Assembly (NCBI GenBank): GCA_017461725.1
Contig: JAFTXG010000019.1
Location: forward strand, 124,001 to 188,000
Source of the DNA: Lachnospiraceae bacterium
GTDB taxonomy: Bacteria; Bacillota; Clostridia; Lachnospirales; Lachnospiraceae
Direction: 5' to 3'
Length of the DNA stretch: 64,000 nt
The translations under genes and the position numbers were made by a program. The stretch's first letter is position 1. Each line of letters starts with the position of its first letter. The notes beneath the pieces were generated by a model. It did not search any database and was not told where the DNA came from. It saw only the letters and a list, made by a program, of their open reading frames with translations. Positions 45,857 to 54,052 of this stretch are shown in pieces.

Positions 45857-46482
45857 TGAAGTATACGGATATTGCATGGGATTTTGATGGGACACTGTTT
45901 GACTCTTACCCGAGCTGTGTGCAGGAGTTCAAGGAATTACTGAAAAGCTATGGCTGCGAGGAGACGGATGAGGCGATCATGGATAAAATGGTGATTACCT
46001 CACGTCACGCCAGAGATCATTTCGCGGAGAAGTATGGACTTGATGCAAATGAGTTAAAACGCAAATTTAAGGGGTTCAAGTCTTTTCGCCCCGAGGAGGT
46101 AAGGCCGTATCCGGGAGTTGAAGCGGTTTTAAAGGCGATTCAGGACAGCGGAAGGCATAATATCCTGTTTACTAACCGCGATCACACCGCCATCGATTAT
46201 CTGGAGTATCACGGTCTGGCAAAGTATTTTGCCGGCTTTGTGACCCAGAAGGAGATGCCGGTGTTAAAGCCGGATCCCAGCGGCGCCTACGTGATGCGTG
46301 ACAAATTTAATATTGCGCCCGGAAAGCTTCTGATGGTGGGAGACCGGACCGCCGATATCGATTCGGTAAAGCCTGCCGGGTTTGACGGCTGTTTCTTCAA
46401 CACGAATGACATCGAAGTTCCGTCCAATGCGGATTACGTGCTGGACAAGGACAATCTGGCCGGACTTTTGGACATTATTTAA
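45856..46482 (+). CDS. HAD-family phosphatase, phosphoglycolate-phosphatase type
   Basis: 208 residues from ATG 45856; AGGAGG 6 bases upstream. DFDGTLFDSYPS gives the nucleophile and acid Asp of HAD enzymes, LFTNRDHTA the second motif and VGDRTADIDSV the fourth. It starts at the stop of the peptidase gene, so translation is coupled. Substrate probably a small phosphorylated metabolite; in this setting it may serve the same pathway as the 2-hydroxyacid dehydrogenase. Confidence 0.9.
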   Translation: MKYTDIAWDFDGTLFDSYPSCVQEFKELLKSYGCEETDEAIMDKMVITSRHARDHFAEKYGLDANELKRKFKGFKSFRPEEVRPYPGVEAVLKAIQDSGRHNILFTNRDHTAIDYLEYHGLAKYFAGFVTQKEMPVLKPDPSGAYVMRDKFNIAPGKLLMVGDRTADIDSVKPAGFDGCFFNTNDIEVPSNADYVLDKDNLAGLLDII

Positions 46483-46497
46483 GCGAGGGTTGAGGAC

Positions 46498-47460
46498 GTG
46501 CAGAAAAAGAGACTGAACATTGCGGTGCTGGACCGCGACACGGTGGGACATGATGTGCCGCTGGCTGCCCTGGAGGCCGTCGGTGAGGTGACGGTCTACG
46601 GATTGACTCCGCCGGAGCTGGTGGAGGAGAGACTGGCCGGCGTGGACGTGGCGGTGATCAACAAGATTAAATTAAATGAGACGAATCTGGTGGGGAACGA
46701 TACCCTGAAGCTGATCTGTCTGCTGGCCACCGGCTATGACAATGTGGATACCAAGTATTGCAAAGAGCGCGGGATCGGTGTGTGCAATGTGGCTGGCTAC
46801 TCCACCCAGAGCGTGGCACAGATGACGGTGACCATGGTGTTGTCACTGCTCAGCCATCTGCCTGTCTATCAGCGATTCACGGCTTCCGGCGATTACAGCC
46901 GCCAGAAGATGATGAACCGCATCGAGCCGGTGTTTCATGAGATTGCCGGAAAGACCTGGGGCATCATAGGTTTCGGTAATATCGGCCGCCAGGTGGCGAG
47001 AGTTGCCGAGGCGCTGGGCTGCCGGATCCTTGTCTGCAAGCGGACACCGGTGGAGGGCTACACCAACGTGGATGTGGACACCATCTGTCGGGAGGCTGAC
47101 ATCATCTCAGTCCATACTCCCCTCAATGATGAGACCAGAGGGCTCATCAGCGCGGAGCGGATCGCCACCATGAAGAAGGATGCGATTCTGGTCAATGTGG
47201 CCAGAGGCGCGGTGGCCGATGAGGCTGCCCTGGCGAGGGCTGTGCTGGAGGGCAGACTGGGCGGTCTGGGCGTGGATGTGTATTCCACCGAACCCTATGG
47301 GGAGGATCACCCCTACAGTGCCATTGCGGCGTTGGACAATGTATGCCTGACTCCCCACATGGCCTGGGGTGCATATGAGTCCAGAAAGCGCTGTGTGGAG
47401 GAAATCGGTGAAAACATCCGGTCCTTTATGGACGGAGGAAGGCGAAACAGGGTGGATTGA
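46498..47460 (+). CDS. D-2-hydroxyacid dehydrogenase, NAD-dependent
   Basis: 320 residues, GTG start 15 bases after the HAD gene. The Rossmann motif GIIGFGNIGRQVARVAEALG binds NAD; VHTPLNDETRGLI, NVARGAVADEAALARAV and LTPHMAWGAYE carry the Arg, Glu and His catalytic triad of the family. It reduces a 2-oxoacid (glyoxylate, hydroxypyruvate or similar) or the reverse. Last gene before a gap with its own promoter. Confidence 0.92.
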   Translation: MQKKRLNIAVLDRDTVGHDVPLAALEAVGEVTVYGLTPPELVEERLAGVDVAVINKIKLNETNLVGNDTLKLICLLATGYDNVDTKYCKERGIGVCNVAGYSTQSVAQMTVTMVLSLLSHLPVYQRFTASGDYSRQKMMNRIEPVFHEIAGKTWGIIGFGNIGRQVARVAEALGCRILVCKRTPVEGYTNVDVDTICREADIISVHTPLNDETRGLISAERIATMKKDAILVNVARGAVADEAALARAVLEGRLGGLGVDVYSTEPYGEDHPYSAIAALDNVCLTPHMAWGAYESRKRCVEEIGENIRSFMDGGRRNRVD

Positions 47461-47535
47461 TCCGGTGAGAGGGCGGTCAAGGAGACGGTGACCGGTGATC
47501 ATATAAAAAAGGCATAAAAAACATTAATTCAGCTA

Positions 47536-47564
47536 TTTTCAGAAGGCGGGATTTCGTGTATAAT
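47536..47564 (+). promoter_or_regulatory. Promoter of the glycerol-1-phosphate dehydrogenase gene
   Basis: -35 TTTTCA (47536-47541), 17-bp spacer, perfect -10 TATAAT (47559-47564). It lies 110 bases before the start codon. Confidence 0.7.
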
Positions 47565-47673
47565 ATAACCAATACTGGGGGTACATGGCATCGCTTTTAG
47601 AATGACGGAATGGCAGATGTCATGACCCGCGAAATGCTTTACATGAATATATCTATATACAGGAGGACATTCC

Positions 47674-49014
47674 ATGAACGTATCGAAGTTATTGAACAGG
47701 ACGATTGTATGTAAGTGCGGTAAGGAGCACAGCTCCAAAGTGGAACATGTGGTGATCGAGGAAAAGGCGATTAAGCATGTTCCTGAGCTGATGAATGCTT
47801 ACGGATATAAGAAAGCATTTATCATCTGTGACGTAAATACCTGGGAGGCAGCAGCAAAGGAAGTTGAGGAGACCATCAAGGCAGCAGGCCTCGGTGCAGT
47901 GCCCTGTGTGCTGGAGTCCAAGGAACTGGTTCCCGATGAGTACGCAGTGGGTTATCTGCTGATGAACTTTGATCCCAGCTGTGACGTGGTGATCGGTGTA
48001 GGTACCGGTGTGCTGAACGACACCAGCAAGTATTTCAGCTATCAGTTAAAGATGGAGTACTTCATCGTTGCGACCGCTCCCTCCATGGACGGCTTTGCAT
48101 CCACCGGTGCGGCTCTGATCAGCAGCAATCTTAAAACTACATATAACGCTCATGTTCCGAAGGCGATCATCGGACCGGTAGAGATTCTGGCAGAATCTCC
48201 CATGGATATGATCAGTGCAGGTCTGGCTGATATTATGGGCAAGTACACCTGTCTGATCGACTGGAATATGGCTCGCATCGTAAACGGCGAGTATTACTGC
48301 GAGTGGCTGGAGCAGCTGGTTCGCTCCTCCATCAAGAAGGTTATGGACAATGCTCCTCTCGTTAAGGACAGAGATCACACCGCTATCGCAAACATCATGG
48401 AGGCACTGGTTGTCACCGGTATCGCCATGGAGTACGCAGGAAATTCCAGACCGGCATCCGGCGCAGAGCATCACCTGTCCCACTACTGGGAGATGCAGTT
48501 CCTGTTTGAGGGACGCAAGGCTGTTCTTCACGGAACCAAGGTTGGCATCGGAACCATCGCCATCACCTACGCATACAACAAGCTTAAGGATATGGATATC
48601 GATTTCGCGGCAGCGAAGGCAAATGTGGCAAACTATGACTTCGACGCATGGAGCGCTTACATGAAGGAGACATACGGCGTTTCCGCAGACAGTGTCATCA
48701 AGCTGGAGAAGAAGGTTCAGAAGAATGGTGCAGAGGGCCGTCTGAGACGTATTAATGCGGTTGAGGCGAACTGGGCAGAGATCAAGGCGCTGATCGCAAA
48801 TCTGATCCCCACCGTTGCACAGATGGAAGAGACTCTGGGCAGCCTGGGCGGCGCTATCCGTCCTTCCCATGTGGACATCCCCAGAGAGATGTTCTACAAC
48901 AGCGTTTGTGTGGCAAAGGAAGTGAGAGATCGTTACACCATCCTTCAGCTGCTGTGGGATATGGGACTTGAGAAAGAGTTCGCAGAAGAGTTGAGTAACT
49001 ACATGTACGCGTAA
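47674..49014 (+). CDS. egsA: sn-glycerol-1-phosphate dehydrogenase (EgsA/AraM family)
   Basis: 446 residues. VIGVGTGVLNDTSKY binds the dinucleotide; ATAPSMDGFAST, SAGLADIMGKYT (Asp), EHHLSHYWEM (His) and LHGTKVGIGT (His) supply the metal site of the family. The enzyme makes sn-glycerol 1-phosphate from dihydroxyacetone phosphate, the archaeal-type stereoisomer; in Bacillota (AraM) it is linked to arabinose operons and heptaprenylglyceryl lipid precursors. AGGAGG lies 9 bases before the ATG. The repeat element copy B follows the stop directly. Confidence 0.88.
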   Translation: MNVSKLLNRTIVCKCGKEHSSKVEHVVIEEKAIKHVPELMNAYGYKKAFIICDVNTWEAAAKEVEETIKAAGLGAVPCVLESKELVPDEYAVGYLLMNFDPSCDVVIGVGTGVLNDTSKYFSYQLKMEYFIVATAPSMDGFASTGAALISSNLKTTYNAHVPKAIIGPVEILAESPMDMISAGLADIMGKYTCLIDWNMARIVNGEYYCEWLEQLVRSSIKKVMDNAPLVKDRDHTAIANIMEALVVTGIAMEYAGNSRPASGAEHHLSHYWEMQFLFEGRKAVLHGTKVGIGTIAITYAYNKLKDMDIDFAAAKANVANYDFDAWSAYMKETYGVSADSVIKLEKKVQKNGAEGRLRRINAVEANWAEIKALIANLIPTVAQMEETLGSLGGAIRPSHVDIPREMFYNSVCVAKEVRDRYTILQLLWDMGLEKEFAEELSNYMYA

Positions 49015-49018
49015 GCAC

Positions 49019-49146
49019 TGAGCAGTGCATGGGTCGACACAGTGGCTGCGTGAGCTTGCTCACAGGCAGACAAGTGTGTCGGCACATATAGAGCTTTAGC
49101 CCGCGAGCGAGATGAAGCGAAGCGGAATCGAGCGACGCACTGCGAA
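49019..49146 (+). repeat. Interspersed intercistronic element, copy B
   Basis: Begins TGAGCAGTGCA 4 bases after the egsA stop, contains GTGAGCTTGCTCAC nested in CTG/CAG and CGACACA/TGTGTCG pairs, the 26-base block from GCCCGCGAGC to GAAGCG (49099-49124), and ends GCACTGCGAA. Behind it GCACTGC recurs at 49161, 49183 and 49202. Copy A is at 39211-39342 on the other strand; both follow a stop codon in the same sense. Confidence 0.82.
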
Positions 49147-49272
49147 GGAATATATGACGCGCACTGCAACGTACTTTACAGCGCACTGCGAGAATGGCAG
49201 TGCACTGCGGAAGAGATTACCGATTACGATGTAAAATTGCTCCGAGAGGGAGTTGAAAGGAGAACATATATC

Positions 49273-50061
49273 ATGAAATTTGAAGTCAGTTCTTTGAGTT
49301 ACACCGTAGGTGCAGCATCCAAGATGGCACTCCTGCCCGCAGATTTCGGCATCGAGATCTTCTATGAGTGGGGCGGCACCGCTTACTGGACCGAAAATAT
49401 GAAAAAGGTGATGAAGGATCGTACCGGCGGATTCAGCATCCATTCCCCCTTCGGCTACTGCGATTTCGCACAGACCGAGGACGAGGAGGAGCTGTTCAAG
49501 TTTATGACCGAGCCCTTTGAGATGTATCATCAGTTTAACGGCCGCCACTATGTAGTGCACACCAACGGTCATATTCCTGAGGGTGTTTCTGAGGAGAAGA
49601 AGGCTGAGATGCGCAAGCTGGTTGCAGAGCGTCTGGTTCGTTTCCAGAAGGTTTGCGATGAGAACGGCGTGGATATGGTAGTCGAGAACGTTCCCGACGG
49701 CGGACACACCCTGTTCAATCATGAGCAGTTTCTGGCATTGTTCACCGAGAACCCCGAGCTCTCCTGTATCATCGATACCGGCCACGCTCACATGGAAGGT
49801 CTTGATATGTGGGAGATTCAGAAGACGCTGGGCAGCCGTCTGAAAGCTTACCATGTGCACGACAATGCGGGAAATGCTGACAGCCATCTGCCTTTCATGT
49901 CAGGCGTTGCAGGCGGCATCGACTGGGAGCGCTTTGTTGAGGGCGTAGTGAAGTTTACCCCCAATGCAGCCATCACCTTCGAGTACAATGTGGGAAGAGA
50001 AAACGACTACATCGCAGACCGCGAGAAATTCCTGCAGCTGGCAGAAAATGTTACAAAATAA
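49273..50061 (+). CDS. Sugar-phosphate isomerase/epimerase, TIM barrel
   Basis: 262 residues from ATG 49273 (GAAAGGAG upstream). The xylose-isomerase-like barrel has FGIEIFYEWGG, HSPFGYCDFA, HYVVHTNGH, VVENVPDGG and IIDTGHAHM, with metal ligands Glu, Asp and His, then YHVHDNAGNADSHLPF. The family includes AP endonuclease IV and hexose or inositol isomerases. Its location 259 bases behind egsA, across the repeat element, suggests co-transcription. Exact substrate unknown. Confidence 0.85.
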   Translation: MKFEVSSLSYTVGAASKMALLPADFGIEIFYEWGGTAYWTENMKKVMKDRTGGFSIHSPFGYCDFAQTEDEEELFKFMTEPFEMYHQFNGRHYVVHTNGHIPEGVSEEKKAEMRKLVAERLVRFQKVCDENGVDMVVENVPDGGHTLFNHEQFLALFTENPELSCIIDTGHAHMEGLDMWEIQKTLGSRLKAYHVHDNAGNADSHLPFMSGVAGGIDWERFVEGVVKFTPNAAITFEYNVGRENDYIADREKFLQLAENVTK

Positions 50062-50121
50062 TTACAATAATTAACAATATTTTACAATTGCGCAATTACA
50101 CTTTTTTGGCGCAAAACCTGT

Positions 50122-50175
50122 GTTATAATGACAGCAGCGAAGATAAACGATGGGGTTATCGACGCTGCTGTTTTT
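50122..50175 (+). promoter_or_regulatory. Extended -10 promoter followed by a hairpin with T-run
   Basis: TGTTATAAT (TATAAT at 50124-50129) is an extended -10; the -35 region is poor. From 50131 ACAGCAGCG pairs with CGCTGCTGT (50163-50171), followed by TTTT, 33 bases before the deacetylase start. If transcription begins near 50136 only part of the first arm is copied, so either an attenuator or a terminator of an upstream transcript is possible. A palindrome AATTGCGCAATT lies at 50086-50097. Confidence 0.6.
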
Positions 50176-50207
50176 AACTAATCTACAGGTGGTTTTGGGG
50201 GAATGAC

Positions 50208-51161
50208 ATGAGAAATTGGATGGGAGTGATCAAGGGGATGATAACAGTGGGTCTGGTGATCACTGTGCTGGGGCTTCTGTTCACAGATCGGGGGATTGTG
50301 ACAGATGCGCCGGGAGGGACAACTGATTCCGCGTCGGCGGAGGAGCCGGGGAAGGGGCAGTTGGAGGATTCCTCCGGCGATGTTTTGCCGACTGTATTGG
50401 CAGGGGTGGAGCAGGATACATCGCAGGGAGCTGGAACCGGAGGTTCTGCGGATCCGGATATTGCCGGAGAAGATGAGGAGACTTCCTTATCCTACATAAA
50501 TAATAAAGATGCGCTGAGTGAACGGGAACTGATTGAACGCGGAAAGGTGATTTATCTGACGTTTGATGACGGTCCGGGTAAATACACTGCCGAGCTTCTG
50601 GATATTTTGGCGAAGTATGATATAAAAGCCACTTTTTTCGTGACCGGAGGAAATGAAGGATATTTTGATATGATCGGCAGAGCAAAGGATGAAGGCCATA
50701 CCATCGGTATTCACTGCTACAACCACGATTACAAAAAAGTCTATGCCAGTGAGCACGCCTATTTTGCAGATCTTGAGAAGATCGATGAGATTATTTTTGA
50801 TCAGACCGGGGAGAGGGCTCAGCTGGTGCGCTTCCCCGGCGGCAGTTCAAACATTTCCAGCAAGTTTAATCCGGGGATTATGACCAGACTGACCGGAATG
50901 GTGGAAGAAAAAGGCTATCGGTATTTTGATTGGAATGTGCTCAGCGGTGATGCCGGAGATACCAAGGACACTGAGGAAATTATCCGGAATATGATTGACG
51001 GCATCTTAAAGAAGGATATTTCGGTGGTGCTGCAGCACGATCTCTACGATTACAGTATAGCGGCGGTGGAGGAGGTTATTCTCTGGGGGCTGGAGAATGG
51101 ATATGCATTCCTGCCGCTGTCCATGGAGAGCCCGACGATCCATCATCCGATTGCAAATTAA
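50208..51161 (+). CDS. Polysaccharide deacetylase, membrane-anchored
   Basis: 317 residues. An N-terminal helix (about 8-26) anchors a Glu/Gly/Thr-rich linker (30-100). The NodB domain has VIYLTFDDGPGKYTAELLDI (catalytic Asp, metal Asp), IGIHCYNHDY (HxxxH), RFPGGSSN and FDWNVLSGDA, and a C-terminal VLQHDLYDY. It removes N-acetyl groups from peptidoglycan or another wall glycan outside the membrane. It is separated from the LacI gene by a hairpin with a T-run near 51168-51195. Confidence 0.9.
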   Translation: MRNWMGVIKGMITVGLVITVLGLLFTDRGIVTDAPGGTTDSASAEEPGKGQLEDSSGDVLPTVLAGVEQDTSQGAGTGGSADPDIAGEDEETSLSYINNKDALSERELIERGKVIYLTFDDGPGKYTAELLDILAKYDIKATFFVTGGNEGYFDMIGRAKDEGHTIGIHCYNHDYKKVYASEHAYFADLEKIDEIIFDQTGERAQLVRFPGGSSNISSKFNPGIMTRLTGMVEEKGYRYFDWNVLSGDAGDTKDTEEIIRNMIDGILKKDISVVLQHDLYDYSIAAVEEVILWGLENGYAFLPLSMESPTIHHPIAN

Positions 51162-51249
51162 GGGGTGAAAGGGTTTCTCTTTCGTTTATTTTTCTGGTGG
51201 CCTTTTTGGTCGTGGAAATGTCTGCTATTTTGCAACTGTTGCGTTGTTG

Positions 51250-52287
51250 TTATAAGATAGTCCGCACCGACTCTCTCACGGTCAGTTCCGGCGGGATGAT
51301 CAATCCCACCTGTCTGGCCTTGGGGTTTTTCAGACGGTTAATCAGAATGTTGGTCGCCTCCTCGCCGAGCTGTTGTTTGTGAATATTTATTGTGGTCAGT
51401 GCGGGGGCTGTGTAGGCGGTGATAGGGCCGTCGCCAAAGCTGATGATGGAGACGTCCTGAGGGCAGGAAAGTCCGTGATCATACAGGAAACGGAGGGCGG
51501 CACAGCCGATATATTCTGAAGCAGTTACGATAGCTGTGGGGTGGGGAGTCCTGCTCCACAGCTTTTCTATGGCTAAAATAGTGGAGTCTCCGGCGCCGCT
51601 GGAACTTTCCACCAGACATTCGTTGTAAGGAAGACCGTGTTCTTCCATCGCCAGACGGTAGCCGGCCAGTTTGCGTGCGGATACCTGCGAGTGATCTGAG
51701 CCGTTGAGCAGAGCAATGGTGCGGTGTCCCTGTTCCACAAGATAATTGACTGCGATTCGGATGCCCATTTCCGGGTCTGTGTCCACATAGTCCAGATTTT
51801 TATCCCGGGAGCAGACCAGGACGGCGGGAACCCTTGTGTCATGAATGTTCTGCAGCTGCGTATCATTGACGAGGCCGCCGAAGAAGATGGCGCCGTCGAT
51901 GATGTTTCGGTTCAACTGATGATTTTCCGGCTGCTCAGCCTGAGAGCTGGAGAAAAAGAGATCCACCAGAATACTGTAATCGGACTCGCCCAGTTTCTTC
52001 TGTACAAAGGGCAGCATTTCCACCAGCAGGGTATCCTGCGTCCGGGAAAAGGGCAGGGTATCGTTTGCCAGATACTCATCTCCGGACAACAAAAACAGTC
52101 CGATGACCTTCTTTTCCTTAGTCACCAGAGAGCGGGCTGCCTGGTTAGGCTTGTAATTCAGCTCCTCAACAGCTTGCATGATTCGATAGCGGGTCTCATG
52201 CTTGACCAGCGGGCTGCCGTTCATGGCCAGCGAAACGGTGCTGGGGGATACGCCTGCCAGACGGGCAACATCTTTGATGGAAGCCAT
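51250..52287 (-). CDS. LacI-family regulator of the FAD oxidoreductase pair
   Basis: 345 residues from ATG 52287 (AAGGAG 6 bases upstream; ATG 52293 is only 1 base from it). The helix-turn-helix ASIKDVARLAGVSPSTVSLA and hinge (NYKPNQAARSLVTK) are canonical, with a sugar-binding-type sensor behind. It is divergent from the two FAD enzymes; the gap holds four AAAACG-core sites, so autoregulation and control of those enzymes are likely. Confidence 0.93.
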   Translation of the reverse strand: MASIKDVARLAGVSPSTVSLAMNGSPLVKHETRYRIMQAVEELNYKPNQAARSLVTKEKKVIGLFLLSGDEYLANDTLPFSRTQDTLLVEMLPFVQKKLGESDYSILVDLFFSSSQAEQPENHQLNRNIIDGAIFFGGLVNDTQLQNIHDTRVPAVLVCSRDKNLDYVDTDPEMGIRIAVNYLVEQGHRTIALLNGSDHSQVSARKLAGYRLAMEEHGLPYNECLVESSSGAGDSTILAIEKLWSRTPHPTAIVTASEYIGCAALRFLYDHGLSCPQDVSIISFGDGPITAYTAPALTTINIHKQQLGEEATNILINRLKNPKARQVGLIIPPELTVRESVRTIL

Positions 52288-52339
52288 ATGCATCTCCTTG
52301 TTCTGAATATATTGTTTGTCTGTAACAATTGCTTGTCTG

Positions 52340-52606
52340 AAATCGTTTTTGTCATGACGAATACATCTATCGCAACTTGTCCGTTCACTCAGTAGAATAG
52401 CATGTTTTTTTGAGTACAGTCAATAGAAAATTCTGTTATTCGAAACGTTTTAAAACTGTGAAAACTGCATAATAAAAACGATTTAAATGGTCAAATATCT
52501 CGGTGCTCCCGCCGAGGGAGCCGTTTTGAGCGGGTTGACAGACGCTGTTTAATGTGATAAATAGTAATTAATGAAACGAGTATCGGCATATTTAAAACGT
52601 TTTTAA
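52340..52606 (+). promoter_or_regulatory. Four LacI-type operator-like sites and the FAD operon promoter
   Basis: Sites: AAATCGTTTTT (52340-52350), GAAACGTTTTAA (52442-52453), AAAAACGATTT (52474-52484) and TTAAAACGTTTTTAA (52592-52606). Sites 1 and 3 are exact inverted copies; sites 2 and 4 carry the palindrome AAACGTTT. A promoter TTGACA (52535-52540), 17 bp, TAAATA (52558-52563) drives the FAD genes, and site 4 would block its early elongation. No gene in the 339-base gap. Confidence 0.7.
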
Positions 52607-52626
52607 TTGTGTGGAGGTAATCTGCG

Positions 52627-54024
52627 ATGAAAAAAGAGATGTTGACTTACGATGTGGCAGTCATTGGCGGCGGTCCCGGCGGTCTGCCGGCGGCATTGGC
52701 GGCAGCCAGGCAGGGCATGAAGGTGCTGCTGGTGGAGAAAAACGGTTATCTGGGCGGAAATCTGGCCATCGGTCTGCCTCTGCTTGGTTATCTGGACAAG
52801 GACGGAAATCCGATCATCAAGGGCATTGCACAGGAGTTTGTCGATGCGCTGGCGGAGAAAAATGCGACCAGCCCTCACCACTGGTGCCCTAATCATAATT
52901 CCGTGACCATCTATGACCATGAGGTATTTAAAATTGTTGCCTTTGAGAAGTGTCTGGAGGCAGGAATCGATATTCTGCTGCACACTGAGGTGATCGATGT
53001 AAATGTGGACAACGGAACCATCGATTCAGTTACCCTGTTCGGAAAGGGGCGCAAGATCGAAGTGTTTGCCGAGGTATTTATCGACGCGACAGGTGACGGC
53101 GATGTGGGCTACATGGCAGGTGCCACCTATGAGATGGGTCAGAAGGGCACCGGAGTTCTGCAGCCGCCCACACTGATGTGTACCGTTGCAGGCGTGGACA
53201 CGGAGGAGATTATCCGGTTCATTGAGGAACATCCCGAGCAGATGGAGATGTGTAAGACTCACGAGTCCTACCCGGGTTACGACGCAAGCTACTTCCGCAA
53301 AAATCCTGATCATCATGTGCTGGTCGGTCTGCGCAAGCTCCTTGCCGAGCTGAAGGAGCAGGGAAAGCTGCCCATCGACCGCGACACAATCATTTATATT
53401 CAGACCCTGGAGAAGGGTGTGGTGAATCTGAACTGTACACGCCATCTGGGCATCGACGGAAGCGACCTGCGCGATCTGACCAGAGCCGAGATTGAGGGTC
53501 ATCTGCAGAACTATGCATTGATCAAGTGTCTCCGCGAGAATGTTCCCGGCTTTAAGAATGCCCATCTGACCAAGATTTATCCGCATATGGGTATCCGCGA
53601 GACCAGACGTTTCCGCGGAATTGCACAGCTGACCGAGCAGGATGTGCTGAGTGGACGGATCGGCGATGACGCAGTCGGTCTGGCAGCGTACATTATTGAT
53701 ATTCACGCGGGAGACGGCTCCGGAACTATCTGTAAGAAGGTTCCCACCTATGGACTTCCCTACGGCATCACCTGTTCCGCAGATATTAAGAACCTGATGT
53801 TCAGCGGTCGCTGCGCATCCATGGATGCGGTGGCACTGTCTTCCGCCCGCGTAATGCCTCCTCTGATGGCGATCGGTGAGGGTGCAGGTGTGGGCGCAGC
53901 GCTGGCGATCAAGCAGGGCATCACGCCCGGTGAGGTGGATGTACAGGAGGTTCGTGCGATCCTGCGCGCAAACAACGTGATGCTTGAGCCCGACCCTGAT
54001 GCGAAGGTGATGGTATTCGATTGA
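52627..54024 (+). CDS. FAD-dependent oxidoreductase (FAD_oxidored family), paralog 1
   Basis: 465 residues. The dinucleotide fold VIGGGPGGLPAALAAARQG and the GD-box FIDATGDGDVGYMAGATYEM bind FAD; the C-terminal motif FSGRCASMDAVALSSARVMP closes the site. A GGAGG site precedes the ATG. This PF12831-type family includes enzymes acting on unusual sugars, polyphenols or fatty acids. It has a close tandem paralog and a divergent LacI regulator, so both probably oxidise or reduce one class of carbohydrate-derived compound. The exact substrate is not known. Confidence 0.85.
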   Translation: MKKEMLTYDVAVIGGGPGGLPAALAAARQGMKVLLVEKNGYLGGNLAIGLPLLGYLDKDGNPIIKGIAQEFVDALAEKNATSPHHWCPNHNSVTIYDHEVFKIVAFEKCLEAGIDILLHTEVIDVNVDNGTIDSVTLFGKGRKIEVFAEVFIDATGDGDVGYMAGATYEMGQKGTGVLQPPTLMCTVAGVDTEEIIRFIEEHPEQMEMCKTHESYPGYDASYFRKNPDHHVLVGLRKLLAELKEQGKLPIDRDTIIYIQTLEKGVVNLNCTRHLGIDGSDLRDLTRAEIEGHLQNYALIKCLRENVPGFKNAHLTKIYPHMGIRETRRFRGIAQLTEQDVLSGRIGDDAVGLAAYIIDIHAGDGSGTICKKVPTYGLPYGITCSADIKNLMFSGRCASMDAVALSSARVMPPLMAIGEGAGVGAALAIKQGITPGEVDVQEVRAILRANNVMLEPDPDAKVMVFD

Positions 54025-54052
54025 TATTTATCATAATAGGAGACATAAAAAC

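Noticed and set aside
49137..49208. Recurring GCACTGC heptamers as a possible phased binding array
   Set aside because: Spacing (24, 22, 19) is not regular and the motif is short; kept only as part of the repeat element description.
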